A DNA stretch of 64,000 bases from Paramacrobiotus metropolitanus (GCF_019649055.1 NW_026570264.1:992001-1056000); one strand, 5' to 3'; positions 12,601 to 25,296 are shown, counted from the first letter of the stretch. Notes: generated from the sequence alone by a model not told the origin. Numbers and translations are program-made.

Positions 12601-15600
12601 CGATCGAAATTCCAAACACACAGAATAATTCCCCAGTTTTATCACGCAACGCCGCGTCTCCCGCTGCCAATCTCCCAACAAACAATTCCCAGAAAATCCC
12701 CACAAAATCAAAATTATAGCCACTTACGAATCGGGGCGGGCGACACACTGCGCCGCTGCTCCGGGGCGGGCGACGCCGTCGTCAGCCCCTCCACCCGTCC
12801 CCCCTGGACACTGGATGAGCGCGGCGTCCCCTCCTTCCCACTGCCGCCGGACGACGATCCCTGGGGGCTCTCAAAGGGCGTCGACGTGTCCACGTCCCGT
12901 TGCTGCGCGGTCTGTGGCGTCTGCTTCAAATCATACGTATTCACCCCGCAATACCCTGTTCCCGTCGTCTCGGGCACATCCGTGTTCATCAGGGCAAACA
13001 GACACTGGTGCAGGCAGTCCCATTGTGCCAGGGAGGTGGATTTCAGCAGGAGGAGGTCGGGAGTGTGGCCGGCCGTGCTGGGATCATCCGCGGGATTGGA
13101 GTGCTACGATCAACAACGCATCAGACTGAATTTCTGCGGGAATTATTACAGAATTTTATCGCACGCGCGTCAGGCTGTGTTTTTCGCAACGAAGATGGTG
13201 CGGGTTGCCCGGGTAACAGGGCGGGTATGAGCACCGCCGATTGGGGGGATCGATCGTGAGATGCGTACGTTGCCTGGGGTCATGATCAACACATCCGACC
13301 TGATCCCGATGATGCTGCGCGGTGTCAGTAGACCCCGCGGCACCACTGGGACACGCTGATCAATAATCGTTATCCCCACAGATTCACCGCATTACGCACA
13401 TGTACGCGATGTGATTTGTACGCGGGAGTTTATACGCAAAATTCCCTAAACACGTATATATACGGGCCACGGCGCAAGAATGTCAACAAGCCTAAAAATA
13501 GATTTTTATGCGGGGAAATTATTACAAACGAGTGATTATGAGTCAGTGTCGTCAAGCGCAATATCCGAAAAAAATCCTTATGAACAGGGAGAAGTATCGA
13601 GAGGGAAAACCATTTTTAGCTATGCAATCATGGAATAAATACGGCATTCTGTGTATGTATTTTTTTCGATAGCATTTCATTTCTTCCAGATAATTTTTTT
13701 TATTAGTGCAGATTCAGTGATGCGTAAATACGAGTAGATAGTAGATACCGTGACAAAAATTCATACGTACTCGTAGTATTGTCACAGTTCAAATTGCCTT
13801 CTCAATGACCTTCTGAACACGAGAAACCGTAGTACACAGGCTGATATACGTTGCGCTTTGGTGGTCCAGTAATGAATATAAATTAATCAGAAAATACAAA
13901 AAAAAAGCCTTTGATAACACAAACTACCACCGATTATAATTTTTTAAATATGATATTTGTTGAGCGAAGCTCGCCTTGTACACATTGAGAAATAAACGTT
14001 ACTTTAAATATAATGTTTATTTCTAGTAAAACCACATACTGTCGGCGCCTAACCGTAAAACCCACCCGGAAAAACCGGCCCGAGCGCCACACAACGGCGC
14101 ACGGATAAAGTTCAAGCGGTTTCCGGTGGATTTTGAAATCCAATTTGAATTTTTGAAATTAATTATTAATTATTTTTCATCCTTGCTTCCAATTTTTTTC
14201 CGTTGTTTTAAGTATGAAATTACCACAGATCTCGAAAAGATACATGCTTTTTTTAGTTTCAAATTTATCGCACCGGATCCTCCGTGAATTCGCCAATCTT
14301 CCCGAAATTTGGTAAATTTACAGAGACAACAAACAGTTTTTGATTTTTTCTATTTTAATTTTTTCAACGGACGAACCCACGTTGCATTTTTCAAGTACCC
14401 GAACCAAACTACGGAAAAAAATAATCGTCAGGCTAAAAAAATACGAATATGATCGATGCAAATGGTAAACCGTTACACCAGTGTACAATTTCAAACTCGA
14501 GATTTTTTCGAACCGGCGTTGTGAAATACACTGCACTACGATTAATATCTGACAAGTGTCAAGCGTACCTCAATCAGCTTGCACATCTCCATGCGTTTAT
14601 CGCGGATCTTGGCGATGATATTGCGTGCCGGGCCGAAGGGCTCCTCGAACTTGACTGTGGCCGGTTCCGAGGAGAAGCTGCGTCCAGCCATCACCGCGGA
14701 ATAGGCCGGTGGGGGCGAGTAGGACCGGTTGAGGCTGCTGGTGCGCGGGGTGCTCTCGCGCTCCTGCCCGCCGGCACTGCCGCCCCCGGGGGTGGACGGC
14801 GGGCCGGTGCTGTTGCTGCGCGGCGGAATGGCCGGCTCGTTCAGGCCGTAGTTGGGCGAGATGACGCAGCGCAGCAGGTTAACCCATTTCTGGCGCTCCT
14901 TCGTGTCATGGGCTGCGGAAATAAGCAATTCATTATTTTTAAAGATACGGGCCAATTAACGGAGCATCGTGCTAGTTTCGTTTTGATCGATCTATTCCAG
15001 CACCTAATTTTCCCCATAATTTCTGACAAAAGAGTACGAGTGAAAATTCAGGAAAATAATTTAAAAATGCCGCAGTTAAATTATGGATACAAAATATTAT
15101 TAACCTCTGATCGATATAGTTCCGCGAATCTACATACCTATACAAACATCAAAACATTTTAAAAAATGGCAAAATTGTTAAATTAAAATTAAAGAAACTC
15201 TTCGCCGGGTATTTCCACGCATTTGCCTTAAATTGTTTCAGCAAGAAAGCATTTTAAACAATGGCGACAACAAGCTCGAATTCAGAATCAAAACAGCTCT
15301 GCTTGGGTGTTCCCCGAATTTTCTTTTAAATATTTAAACAATAAACTTAAGAAATGGAGAAATTGTGTACAAAAGCCGAAAGACTTCAGTGGGACTTTTA
15401 AACCGATTTGTCCTTGAATAAATAAACACAAAATTATTTAGAAAATAAACCCAATAAATTACTATAAAAAAATTATGCTATAAAAACTTGAAAGAATTTT
15501 TCTCGGTATTTTCACAAGTTTTCGTAAATTATACGCTTACATCATACCACACGCATGGAAGCATTTCAAAAAACGGCACAAACATTAAATAAAACTTAAA

Positions 15601-18075
15601 AACAACTCTGCTCGGTTTTCCTACCAATGAACTTAAAACTACAGAAGCATATCAACCAAAGAATCCAAAAAGATTTGTTAAGACAATAAAATGGCCTTTG
15701 CTTCGTATACAATACAAAAAGATTGATCAAAATATTAAAAGGCTCTTGCTTGATTTTTCTGCAAAATTAAATTACGTTTTTAGAAGAAAATATCTCACAA
15801 AAGGAAGAACAAGAAAACCCAGAAAAGGCTGATAGATGACTGCCTTATTTTCGCACGAACTGGCTAAGAATTTATAAATAAGAATATTTTTACAAAAGGG
15901 CAAAACATGTAAAATATCGAAAGGCTGCTGTCTGATTTTTACACACGCTTACCTTTGAATTTATACACCTCGCCGTTAGCTGAATGCAGAACGAAGATCT
16001 GGGCGTCTTCCGAACTGGGCGACACGGTGGCACCGGGAAGTTTGACAACGGCACGGGGACTCTGTCCGCGATCCTCTTCCGTCTGGAAACCAATTAACTG
16101 TTAATTTATGCACACATGCAGACATTACAGCTACCATAATTACCTCATCTGGATATTACAGTAATTTAATTCGTAAAAGAAAAATAAGAGACACGATACA
16201 AAGTAAAGCTGCAATTTGTAATTTCATTACCATATTAATTTTTATTTTGATAGCACCCTCTCCGATCGTCGAGGTTAAAAAAAACGAGATGTGTACTACC
16301 TGTACTTGCAACTCAAAGGCACGGTTAACGAGCATACATAATTATATGTAAAAGATTATATAATTTATAACTGTAAAATTTCCCATTAATATTTTATCCA
16401 TTTGCGCGAAATGTGAAATGCACTACACTACGATTCCTCGCGTTACAGCAGTGAGTAGTACGATAATTTACTGTGCAGTTGCACTGTATACACAGTTTTT
16501 CCATTATTTTTGCCATTGACCATTCTACGCCAACACCACGGTTTAAACTGCTGGTGTTGATATGAACATCAAGATAAATAATTAAATAATGCGAAATGCA
16601 GCCGACTCATGCCCGATTCCCATCAAAAACCACGTGAGAAGTTACGTTGTCTCACAAGTCAGCGCCAAAGTCATCAGTTAATGGCAATCTTACAAGTGCA
16701 TCGTTTGTTACAAAATACACGAAATAGGGGAAAAACAGAATGTATGTAAGCAAGTTAAAACAACCCAAAAAGTGACAAAAATACAAAACTACCCAAGTAC
16801 AACACAAAAATCTCTATTTAAAAACAATTATTAACTGCCACATAACCAGGACTGAAAACATCTCACATATTTACGAAAAACGAAAAATATGTATTTGTTG
16901 CAATAATATTACAGAATCATTACGTTTAGCCCAAAACACGAACACCACTAACATACGAAAAGCAAGAATATTATTTTTTAAACGTACATGTGTCTATTTT
17001 TTTCAAAACGGATAAACGACGTACTCCAGTTCACTTGTCAAAATCCATACATTATAAAAACAGGATCAAAGAAATGCAGTAGCAACAGGAAACACGAAAC
17101 CCCAATAAATCTTCAACAAAAATCCGACGAATAAATGTGTTAGAAAAGATAAGAAATCATTAACGCCTGAACAACGCAGTATAATCGGCTATAAGTAGTA
17201 AGAACGAAATCCTAAAATATCAGCAGCGGAAATTTCCGCTACGGTCGGTTTTAACGCGGTCATTAATGGCCATAACCGCTGTCGTCGTCATGTTTAAAAA
17301 ACCCAAACAAACCAAAGAAAATACCTACAAGCTACAACTACAGTTATCCAGGTCAGATTACTTTCTACTCTATTTACAAATTTATCTATAAAGAATTACA
17401 ATAAAACTAAAATTTAAATTTTACCAACTTTGAAAAAAATCATCAGATAATTCGATTAGTGCGAGAAAAAAATTGTTAAAAATTTTGTAGAAACCATACA
17501 GCACGGTTTTCGAATAATCACCACCAACGGCGTTAATTATCGCTAACACAGAAAGCAAATTTCAATTTTAAAATCTATTTGTCAGAAAAGGGAAGAATAT
17601 TCAAGAAATAATTCATTTTTCACTCGTAACGGCAAATTGCAAGAAAAACGTTGTTCAAAAAATGATCTTAAAAAAAATAAAACCTGATTTATTAATATTT
17701 CTTATCAAGAATTTCTGAATTATGTACAAGAAAGCGTGAAGAACACACCGCAAACGGCAAACGTACCAAATAATACTCCAGTGTGCAGTGCACCGGATCC
17801 AGCACGAACCAGCGATTCTGCCAACCACGCACCACGTTCGTCCACTTCGACAGCACCCCTTCGTGTTTCCTACGCGCAAAACCAACCCAAAATTAATTCA
17901 CCGGACAGAGCAATCATCGGACAATATTCTACAATCCAATTCACTGGGAAGAAAAGCTAACAAAATGCAAAATACGAAGCAGAAACCCGAGAGGGAAAAA
18001 TTAGGGAAAATCTCACGTTGGCGCCATCGACGACGACGGTCCGCCGTTTTTCCCATCCTGATTAGTCCCCGCCAT
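3690..18075 (-). CDS. OSBPL11: Oxysterol-binding protein-related protein, ORP10/ORP11 type (complete, 13 coding exons)
   Basis: Lipid-transfer protein of the OSBP/ORP family; ORP10/11 relatives exchange lipids such as phosphatidylserine and PI4P at membrane contact sites. Coding exons in order: 18075-18017, 17869-17767, 16082-15953, 14912-14569, 13103-12728, 11764-11406, 7829-7662, 7594-7543, 7006-6881, 6342-6071, 5195-5079, 4525-4283, 3782-3690. Every junction is GT-AG and the phases join to 2442 bases (813 codons plus TAA). The ATG at 18075 has A at -3 and G at +4. A PH domain covers about residues 21-116 ([20 protein letters not shown] early, [10 protein letters not shown] at its end). A Ser/Pro-rich linker and an acidic patch ([13 protein letters not shown]) follow. 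The lipid-binding domain runs from about 435 to the end, with [33 protein letters not shown], the OSBP signature EQVSHHPP (about 564-571), [14 protein letters not shown] and [27 protein letters not shown] lies near the C-terminus. FHCSW and [11 protein letters not shown] favour ORP10/11 over ORP9. No FFAT motif was noticed. The 813-codon length is slightly above the human relatives (about 750-765). Exact ORP10 versus ORP11 assignment is not possible; the symbol is the nearest orthologue name. Confidence 0.95.
5446..5840. repeat. Intronic tandem duplication, period about 205 bp
   Basis: Within the ORP intron between the exons ending at 6071 and starting at 5195, the block beginning GAAAATTCAACGGAATAAAA at 5446 recurs at 5651 with only a few differences (for example CGAAATATT against CAAAATATT). 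The second copy runs to about 5830. The sequence is A-rich on the + strand and non-coding. The close match implies a recent local duplication. Confidence 0.85.
7830..11405 (-). other. Longest ORP intron (3.6 kb), no gene inside
   Basis: This is the intron between the exon ending MDLTK and the exon starting with LPTFILERR. It is A-rich on the + strand, that is T-rich in the sense of transcription. Reading frames at 8923-9368 and 10124-10528 are open but have no conserved motif or splice support. The only structure I see is the short tandem duplication near 9.8 kb. Confidence 0.75.
9731..9900. repeat. Intronic tandem duplication, period about 85 bp
   Basis: The segment beginning AATTACAGAAACATTATGAA occurs at 9731 and again at 9816, followed in both copies by the same AAAGACATTTAGAAAATAAT text. 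Two near-identical copies lie head to tail inside the large ORP intron. Confidence 0.85.
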
Positions 18076-18877
18076 CATAATTCAATTTGTAAAAAAATCC
18101 CTGAATAATTTGCCAAATTTTCCACAAGAATTAGGATGTAAAAGACAGCAGAAATAACGTCAATATCAAAAGCAGAAGAAAGAACGCGGAAAATCGGAGA
18201 CTGACGATGGCGGATTGTCAACGGCGAAATGATCAGTCAAATTGTTCTCGTCGCGCGTCAAACACCAACAGGGATCATTATAGAGTGCTATTAGAGCGTA
18301 TTAGCGAGACAGGAATAGATACAAATCAGGATAATGCCCTGCGGATGCCATGAAACACAGCTGATGGGGCAGGCAAATTATCCAGCGCCACGGGAGACAC
18401 AGCGAACTCAACACATCACGAACTGACGCTTGCGTGTGATCGAAGGCACTGCCGTCTAACGAAAGACAATCCACGAGCGCGCTGCTGAAAAAATTATACA
18501 AAGAAAGAAATAAAAAAATCAACAGTAATTCTTGCTTTTACGGATTACTTAGCAAGGCTGACAAACTGATGGAAAAAGTGGAGGACAACGCGAAAATGGG
18601 TGAAACAGAAACTGTAAAGTGTAAAATTATTAAGTTTTTTGATTTACGAGCGAGCAGGCACTGGCAGCGCTCGGTGCAGACGGTGCAATTCCACTCCGCT
18701 GTGACTTCCAGTTCCACCAGCAGTGCGGGTACGCAGTTCCATTTTACACGAGCTGGCATTTCCGGGTGGCGAAGCTAACACTCACATGCCGTTGTTACAA
18801 ATATCGAAATGTAGATACAGTATGTATATATAGATACAGTATAATACTTACATACAGTACACATGTACATGCGTGCA

Positions 18878-19574
18878 CAGGCCCGTCGCGAGACCCCTGT
18901 GCAATTTTCAAAAAAGAACTCCTCCAACAGTTTTCATCGGAAAATTTTTTTGAATACACCATTGGATTTGTCGTGAAATTCTGAACAAAACGGTTGAGGC
19001 CGATTTTTGAAATTCGCAATTCCCCCTAGACCCTTACTACGGGCGGTCCCCAATTCGACAGCCTGACTTCTGGGGAATTCCCCCGTGCACTTTCAAAAAT
19101 ACACTTCTCCTACAGTTTTTATAGCATATTTTTTCTGAAAACATTCCTGAACTCGCCGTAAAATTCTGAACAAAACGGTTGAGGCCAAATTTCAAAATTC
19201 GTTCCTCCCCAAGCACGTCCACCCGAGCGGTCGCCTATGTCTCAACCCAAGTTTTGGGGCTTTCCCCCCTGATCCCTCAGAAATAGAGAAACCATTTGCG
19301 CTTGAAATACTAATTGTATCACTGAAAAAGGCTCGAGAAGGTGTCTTTGACTGCCCTTGGGGGCCAGGGGGGAATGCCCCAAGAACTGGGCTGTCGCATT
19401 GGCGACCGCCCGCAGTAGCGGTCTGGGGGGAAATGCGAATTTCAAAAATCGGCCTCAACCGTTTTGTTTAGAATTTCACGACGAATCCAATGGTGTATTC
19501 AGAAAAATTTTCCGATGTAAACTGTAGGAGGAGTTTGTTTTTGAAAATTGCACAGGGGTCTCGCGACGGGCCTG
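18878..19574. mobile_element. Non-autonomous hAT element (MITE) with 8-bp target duplication
   Basis: The ends are CAGGCCCGTCGCGAGACCCC on the left and its reverse complement on the right, with inverted repeats reaching about 150 bp inward. The flanks at 18870-18877 and 19575-19582 are both TGCGTGCA, an exact 8-bp target-site duplication, which is diagnostic of the hAT superfamily. The outermost 27 bp can itself fold (CACAGG against CCTGTG). A diverged second copy of the subterminal module (ACAGTTTT, then AACAAAACGGTTGAGGCC) lies inside at about 19090-19200. The GC-rich middle encodes nothing recognisable, so movement would need a transposase from elsewhere. Confidence 0.9.
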
Positions 19575-19582
19575 TGCGTGCA

Positions 19583-20560
19583 TCATGAAAAAAAAAATTT
19601 TAAAACTTAACTGTCATGCAATTTTTGACTTGAGAATATTTACAGATATTGTACAGTACGTACATGCTGAGCGCACGTACAAGTACTGTACACCGCACCA
19701 CAATACCATCTAAAATTCTTTAACAATTTTCGTTTTCCATTGAATTAGGTGTACATTATCCTTTTTTCCGTGCAAAAGAGCAAAATTAATATAGATTTTG
19801 GTTGGACTCAGGGTAGGTAATGTATCATGCGTGAACGTACAGATCAGTATACGAGTACAGCATGACTTCGGATTCCGTCCGGGTTTTTTTATGGGTAAAT
19901 CAGGCAAAGCTGAAAATATACAATAATACGAGTATCTATAAAATTTCCGGGCAAGTTACCTGTATGTCAAGTACATGCAGTTGTCGATGACGAATATAGA
20001 ATGACACAGTGCAGCAGAAATCAATCGTACAGTACCCGGCTAAAAATAAACTGCATATTATTTTGACATCGACTGAAGGGCGTAAACCTTAAAAACGGTA
20101 AAAGGCAAAAATTAATGCGACCGCATACTAAGTTCAGATCGAATTATTTAAGTATTTCGCACTCCTTTGTTCTGCTAACTGGAAAGAATATACAGCGTTA
20201 AGCAACTGCGTGTATGCACTTACAATTTTACAGTGTGCCGCACTTATGTAAGTATCTGCTTTCACTTACCTCACGCTAATGTGACATTAGCGTTAGTGAT
20301 TTTTATAACCTTTGCGTTCGAAGTTGCGTTTAGATAAAGATTTTGAACTCATTACAGTATTGCAAACAACTACATGAAGTTATTCGTAAAAACACATCGC
20401 GAAGGAACTGCAGAGTATGTAAGTTATGATAGCAATTATCTAAGTAATATATAGATATTAGACTTATTTTATTGAATTAATCCGATGGTGGCTTCAGACC
20501 AAGTACTGCTAAAGTCAAGCTCAACTTCATAACCTTCTAGAAAACAATAAAGCAGAACTT
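19583..20560. other. Intergenic stretch, no gene seen
   Basis: No supported reading frame. There is a small inverted repeat at about 20274-20295 (GCTAATGTGACATTAGC) and several GTACAGTA-type palindromic words, which are frequent throughout the window. Confidence 0.5.
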
Positions 20561-20562
20561 GG

Positions 20563-21655
20563 TTGGAGTCGAATTATAAAAACGCCAGTTTCCTAATTCG
20601 GTTAGGGTACTGCAAGTTTCGGCAGTACGAGTGCAAGTGCTTACATGTACCTGCAGAAATGCAGAAAACGCAGAAATACAGTACGTCTAAGATTGGTTAC
20701 CTGTCATTTCCGGCGTTCCGCCAGGCAAAGTACGTACTGGGCCCGTTGCTATTTATTTTGTACATCAGTGACTTATTGCTGCACAGCAGTTTCGAGATTG
20801 AAGCATTTGCGGATAATACCATTGCTCACTGCCGTGCGAAAACGAAAGCAGCAGCTGCTGAGAACTGAGAAGCTCTACGATGCGCTGGAGACGGCAGCGA
20901 AGTGGGTTGAAGAAACCAGACTGGCAGTAAATGTGAAAAAGTGCGCGGCTGTGTTTATTTGTACCGAACAGAAGAACCGAAAAGAAATCGACCCGCAGGT
21001 GAAGTTGACGGTTGAACGGTCAAACATTGCTTGTAAGCAGCATACAACGTACAGTACTTGGGCATTGAAGTGGACCACAACCTGCAATGGACTAACAATT
21101 GTAAGCAGTATGTGAAAGTGAAGGGAAACACCAACTACGGCTTTTCAAAAGAGCAGGTGTGAAATGCCCGGGCCCAACATCCCCCAACGAGTAACCATGC
21201 ACTTGGGGTATGTCCAGCCATACATAAGTTACTGTGTGTTGGCCTGGTCATTAGCGTCTTTGGGAGAACGGGAGAAGTTGATAGAGCGACAGCACACCGC
21301 TTTACGGACCTTCACGGAGGATGCGGTTTGGGTAACACCGCAACTTTACGAACAGCTGGGCATAGTTCCAGCAGTCCAGCGATAGCGCCAGAAGGAAGCA
21401 GTGTGGCTGTACAAGATCCGCAACCGGGTCAGTTTTGACTGCCAGCATACATGTGTGACTTTGTTCCATACAAGGACATTAGCACGAGGTACGACTTCCG
21501 CCGGAAAGAAAGTTTTGATGTACATGCTGCAGAACTACGAACTGGAAAGACAACCCTGGCGATGAGGCTGAAAAATTTGTTTAACAAAGTAGTGGGAAGG
21601 GGGGGAATGGGCTGTTTGGTTGTGGATCTGTTGAGACTTTCCTGTCCTTGTTGAA
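20563..21655 (+). pseudogene. Degenerate LINE reverse transcriptase (C-terminal half)
   Basis: The reverse-transcriptase fragment of a non-LTR retrotransposon, spread over several frames. VLGPLLFILYISDLL followed by FADNTIA corresponds to the region leading to the catalytic FADD box, with the second Asp replaced by Asn. A frame change near 20868 leads to KWVEETRLAVNVKKCA (the usual W, L, N, KC spacing); another near 21055 gives YLGIEVDHNLQWTNNCK, and a further one gives LGYVQPYISYCVLAWS, typical of the region after the polymerase domain. The segment ends near 21655 with TTGAAATAAAAAAAAATC, a possible poly(A) tail. At least three frame changes and a mutated active site make it inactive. Clade not assigned. 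Confidence 0.85.
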
Positions 21656-21659
21656 ATAA

Positions 21660-23019
21660 AAAAAAATCATGTAGTTCTTATTATTTTTTCTGTGTTTGTG
21701 CAAGTATGTATTGTACTCACCAGACTTCAAAGTGTCTCAAGGGTTTGTCTGCTCAATGGAATAAACTAAACTAACTAAACGGGATGATACGTAATATCAT
21801 ACGACCAAAAAATTTTCCGCGAGTACAGGAGTAAAGGTAAGCTTGCAGCGAACAATCAATGCAGAATCAAGAATGGCAAAACAAACGGCATAACTTGGTA
21901 TTTCAGTTATGTCAAAAGCTGGATTTATCGTCATTAGTTCGTGTGCAAGGACCGAAACGCTACTTGCACAGCCGGTGCGGCAAAGCATGGTGACCGTTGT
22001 GGAGCCCCATCTTAGCCATCACACCACGTCTTCCATTTTACAGTACTATGTGTAAACTAGACTAAAACGTTGCCTGAAGAAGACTGTAGATAGAGTTTCC
22101 CCGCTAACTTCACGGATCTTCGGGCCGACGAAACGGATCAGTTCAGCGACGGCCGTCACAAATGTTCCGAGTGCTACGACTGCCAGAGATAGAAAGGTAT
22201 CCCAAATCCTCAACGAAAGCATACGTCCGTTGTTTAATGTTTTCAGCCAACTGTGACCCTATACATTTGCCGATCTCACATGCACGCTAGCTGGATAAAA
22301 GCCGGAAATGCATAGCGTCACCGGCTGAATGAAAGCCGGACGGTCACAGTGTCCCAAAATGTCGACCATCTCTCATGGGAATTAAGATCATATCATCCAG
22401 CTGTTTGCAGTCCTTGACTAAGCGAAGCGACAATGAAAAATGTGGCGTTCTTACGTCGGTCACTGTCGCATTGCCACTAAATGGACACCTGCATGGTGGC
22501 CTCTGTTACCAACATAAAAAATGCTAAGCTAACGAAGTCACCAGCAGTATATGCACTAGTAGAGATCCAACTCAGCTTAAAATTACTGTGGGCTCCTCTG
22601 AATCAGAAGACGTCCGCAGATCACCGTAACTTTTGCCCTTAAAGTTTTTTCTAATAAGTACTGTAAGCTGGGCTTCGAATCGTATACAACGTCGGCAATA
22701 TTTATTTATGTGACTAACAAAAATCCGTAAGTACGTGATTTGTACAAACCTATCGATGAGCCGCACATACAAAGGGCGTGCCACAAATAAGTTTCTATAT
22801 TTTGCCCCCGCCATTTTAAGACATACACTAAAAATATATTTTTCGTTACATACGTCATTTGATTATGTAAACTATCCCGGGCAAAAGGAGTCAGAAGCTC
22901 AGTACTTCACATGAAGTGTTGACCTTTACCATTCGCGAATTCACGGCATATGGCAAAAGCTGCAGTACGGTGCAACACTTAACATGAAGTATCGACTGAA
23001 TTAGTTATATCTGTATCTA
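21660..23019. other. Intergenic stretch, no gene seen
   Basis: Several frames of 60-80 codons occur but none carries a motif or splice support. CTAAACTAACTAAAC near 21766 may be a trailing part of the LINE insertion. Nothing else is recognised. Confidence 0.5.
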
Positions 23020-23955
23020 CAGAGGGTTATTCAGCCAAGTGTGGTCACTTTTTGGAAAATTTCTGCTTAGCCGTTGCAGGCTTATTTTACTTTTTTAAAA
23101 ATTTTATCAGATAACCACAACATTTAATCATATTCTGAATTCAACCGAGCCAAGATTTCGCTATCCTGTAGCCCAGGAAAAAATTAAGTTTATCCCCCCC
23201 ATGTTGGCAACAGTTGACCAGTTCAGCTATAGGAAATGGATTCCCTTTACTCAAAATTAATTTAAAATTTGGGTTTTCGCCATAATCCATTGAAAACCTG
23301 TCAGGGGTTTCGAACAATCCTTTTTCAGAAGGAATTACTAGTTTTTTCGATCAGGAAGCAACATCCTTGTTTTCTCAGCAGTGCTCCCGGGAGCACATCT
23401 CTGGTTCTGGATGACTTCTTCCTCTCTGCCAGGCTTAATCCGCGGAGCGTCCTTTTCGATCAATGAACATTGTAAATTGTGAAGAAAGACCTGCGTTACA
23501 ACTTTAGTTTGTGGAGGAACGAAAAGGATAGCTATAGCTCCGTGAGTAAGAATTCGCACAATGAGCATGGCTCCTGCGAGTGTCTTCCTGTTTTCGCGTT
23601 TTTTCCAACCGTCCTACCGCAAGAACGCGCAAGAATATGGAATCGTTTTTGCTATGAAAAATATTCGGATCGTCGTTTTTTACAATTAAAACCATCCAGA
23701 TTTGAAAAGCAGACGATCCTTTTAAGGCCAGATCATCGAAAGCCAAATTTTGCCTGGTCAAAGGTTTAGAGTCGGAGTCTTTAGGTCAGTAGCCAATCTT
23801 GCGGGCTGTTTAAGCTCGATTGTCACAAAAATTTGCAAAAAGCATCAAAACTAATTTGTCATAATAAAACAATTATTAGAATCTGACTCTGCGCTACAGC
23901 TGAATTATAGGAATTTTTTTAATGCGCTGACCACACTTGGCTGAATAACCCTCTG
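23020..23955 (-). mobile_element. Tc1/mariner-like element, decayed
   Basis: The inverted ends are CAGAGGGTTATTCAGCCAAG on the left and the matching reverse complement ending CCCTCTG at 23955. Both are flanked by TA (23018-23019 and 23956-23957), the target duplication of the Tc1/mariner superfamily. The 936-bp length is somewhat short for a full element. On the minus strand near 23340-23500 the translation contains FLHNLQCSLIE and then QNQRCAPGSTAEKTRMLL, which aligns with the mariner-type block normally written QQDGAPAH. The Asp of that block is not present, so the catalytic triad is lost. No continuous transposase remains. Confidence 0.8.
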
Positions 23956-23959
23956 TATA

Positions 23960-25190
23960 ATATTATGTGGATATACAGTATACTAGTACTACTTTACAGA
24001 ACTTTGGGTAAAATTTAGACGTACGCCATTTCCTGGAGACAGTGTACCCAGTAAGCGGTAAATGCACACGTGCAAGCTTGTCCGGTAATTTCCTACGTAA
24101 AGGTACAGCTAGCGCGAAGTTTGCGCTTAGAACGATGGCCACATCACTACGTTTATTAAAATCTCTAATTAATGCGCTCCGCAGGTAGATTGTCGCTTAC
24201 TGCACCGACCATTTTTTAGCCACCTTCCGCCAGGCAGTTATGATGATTGTCATAAAATTATATGGAGTGTACCAAGCCACCAGCCAGCCAAATGCAAGTT
24301 ACGTGTTTAAACAATATGGCGTGGCGCGCCGCAGTGTGAAGTTTGGCATAACACGCAAAATTGTGTAAATCGCTGCATTGATTCGTCAGAAATTACCGGA
24401 AAAGCATGTACAAATATACCGCATTTTGTTCAGTCGAATACAAGTAAAGCAAAATACAAGACAATTGATTGCACGATTTTCCAGCTACAAAATTTTGTGG
24501 AAACGTTTCAAGGAGCTCGAATAATACTACCATAACCTTATTTTGGGTGCCCCGGCAGTGCTTTGGGTACGAGGGTGCTCAGGAGGGAAACCGCGTGCTA
24601 AATAAAACCGCTACAGCTGGTACTGACAATGATGATTGCAATTTAAACAATAGAAGCTGTTTAACTTTACCTGTTCGGCATTCGCAACTTTTTCTCTGCT
24701 TTCTGTTTCCACAGCTTAGGACGAAATGCTCGCATACCCAACATATCCACATTCAGTACGCATGCATCGCAGTGCTCTGCGACTGAGTTCAAATTAACCG
24801 GTTCATACAGGTGCACTGCACCGAATGCGTACAAAATGCTGGATCTAGGGTTATGCGACCATTTCGTCCTAAGCTGTACTCTACAGGCTGATTCATGGTT
24901 ACAAACTCGTTGCGCAGCTAAATGATTCATGGACTCAGCTGCGCAACGCACGCAACGCTAAAGCTGTCCATGGTATAATAGTACTCGTACATAGTGTACG
25001 TGGTTTTTCTACGAGGTATCTGGAATTTGTACTAATCAGCAGATCCAATCTCCATTCGATAGGGATCCAGCTAGTGATTGCGCGTCTACAGTCTACATTT
25101 CTGTAAGAGTGAACTTTTCGATAATCCAGATATTAGTATTTAGTTTTTGAGTGTTTATCGGTTTTTTTATTCCTGTCAGATCGATCTTCC
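23960..25190. other. Intergenic stretch with a short inverted repeat
   Basis: CAGCTTAGGACGAAATG near 24712 and its near reverse complement near 24855 (CATTTCGTCCTAAGCTGTA) form an imperfect hairpin about 150 bp long. Otherwise no gene was recognised; the open frames at 24469-24951 are the two strands of this palindromic region. Confidence 0.45.
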
Positions 25191-25193
25191 ACC

Positions 25194-25296
25194 ATGGGTC
25201 TCCTTCCCGTCATTCCTGTGGTGATTGTGTTGATCTGCGTCCAAAGCATCTGTAGTTGTCCCGTTCAACAACAACGGAATCTTACTATTGCGAAAT
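25194..25296 (+). CDS. Candidate first coding exon with a signal peptide
   Basis: The ATG at 25194 sits in a strong Kozak context (CCACCATGG). It encodes MGLLPVIPVVIVLICVQSIC followed by SCPVQQQRNLTIAK, a typical hydrophobic secretory signal with likely cleavage near the Ser-Cys pair. The unspliced frame stops at 25302, so this should be an exon. Two overlapping donors are possible, GTAGGT at 25297 and GTAAAC at 25301. The first leaves phase 1, which fits the immunoglobulin exon that begins at 38091. If they join, the intron is 12.8 kb and full of transposons. The alternative is that this belongs to another gene whose remaining exons I did not find. Confidence 0.5.

Noticed and set aside
12553-13259. 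Overlapping + strand frames of 225 and 119 codons
   Set aside because: They are the antisense of the ORP exon 12728-13103 and its intron borders.
14449-15162. 237-codon + strand frame
   Set aside because: Antisense of the GC-rich ORP exon 14569-14912, extended by chance into the introns.
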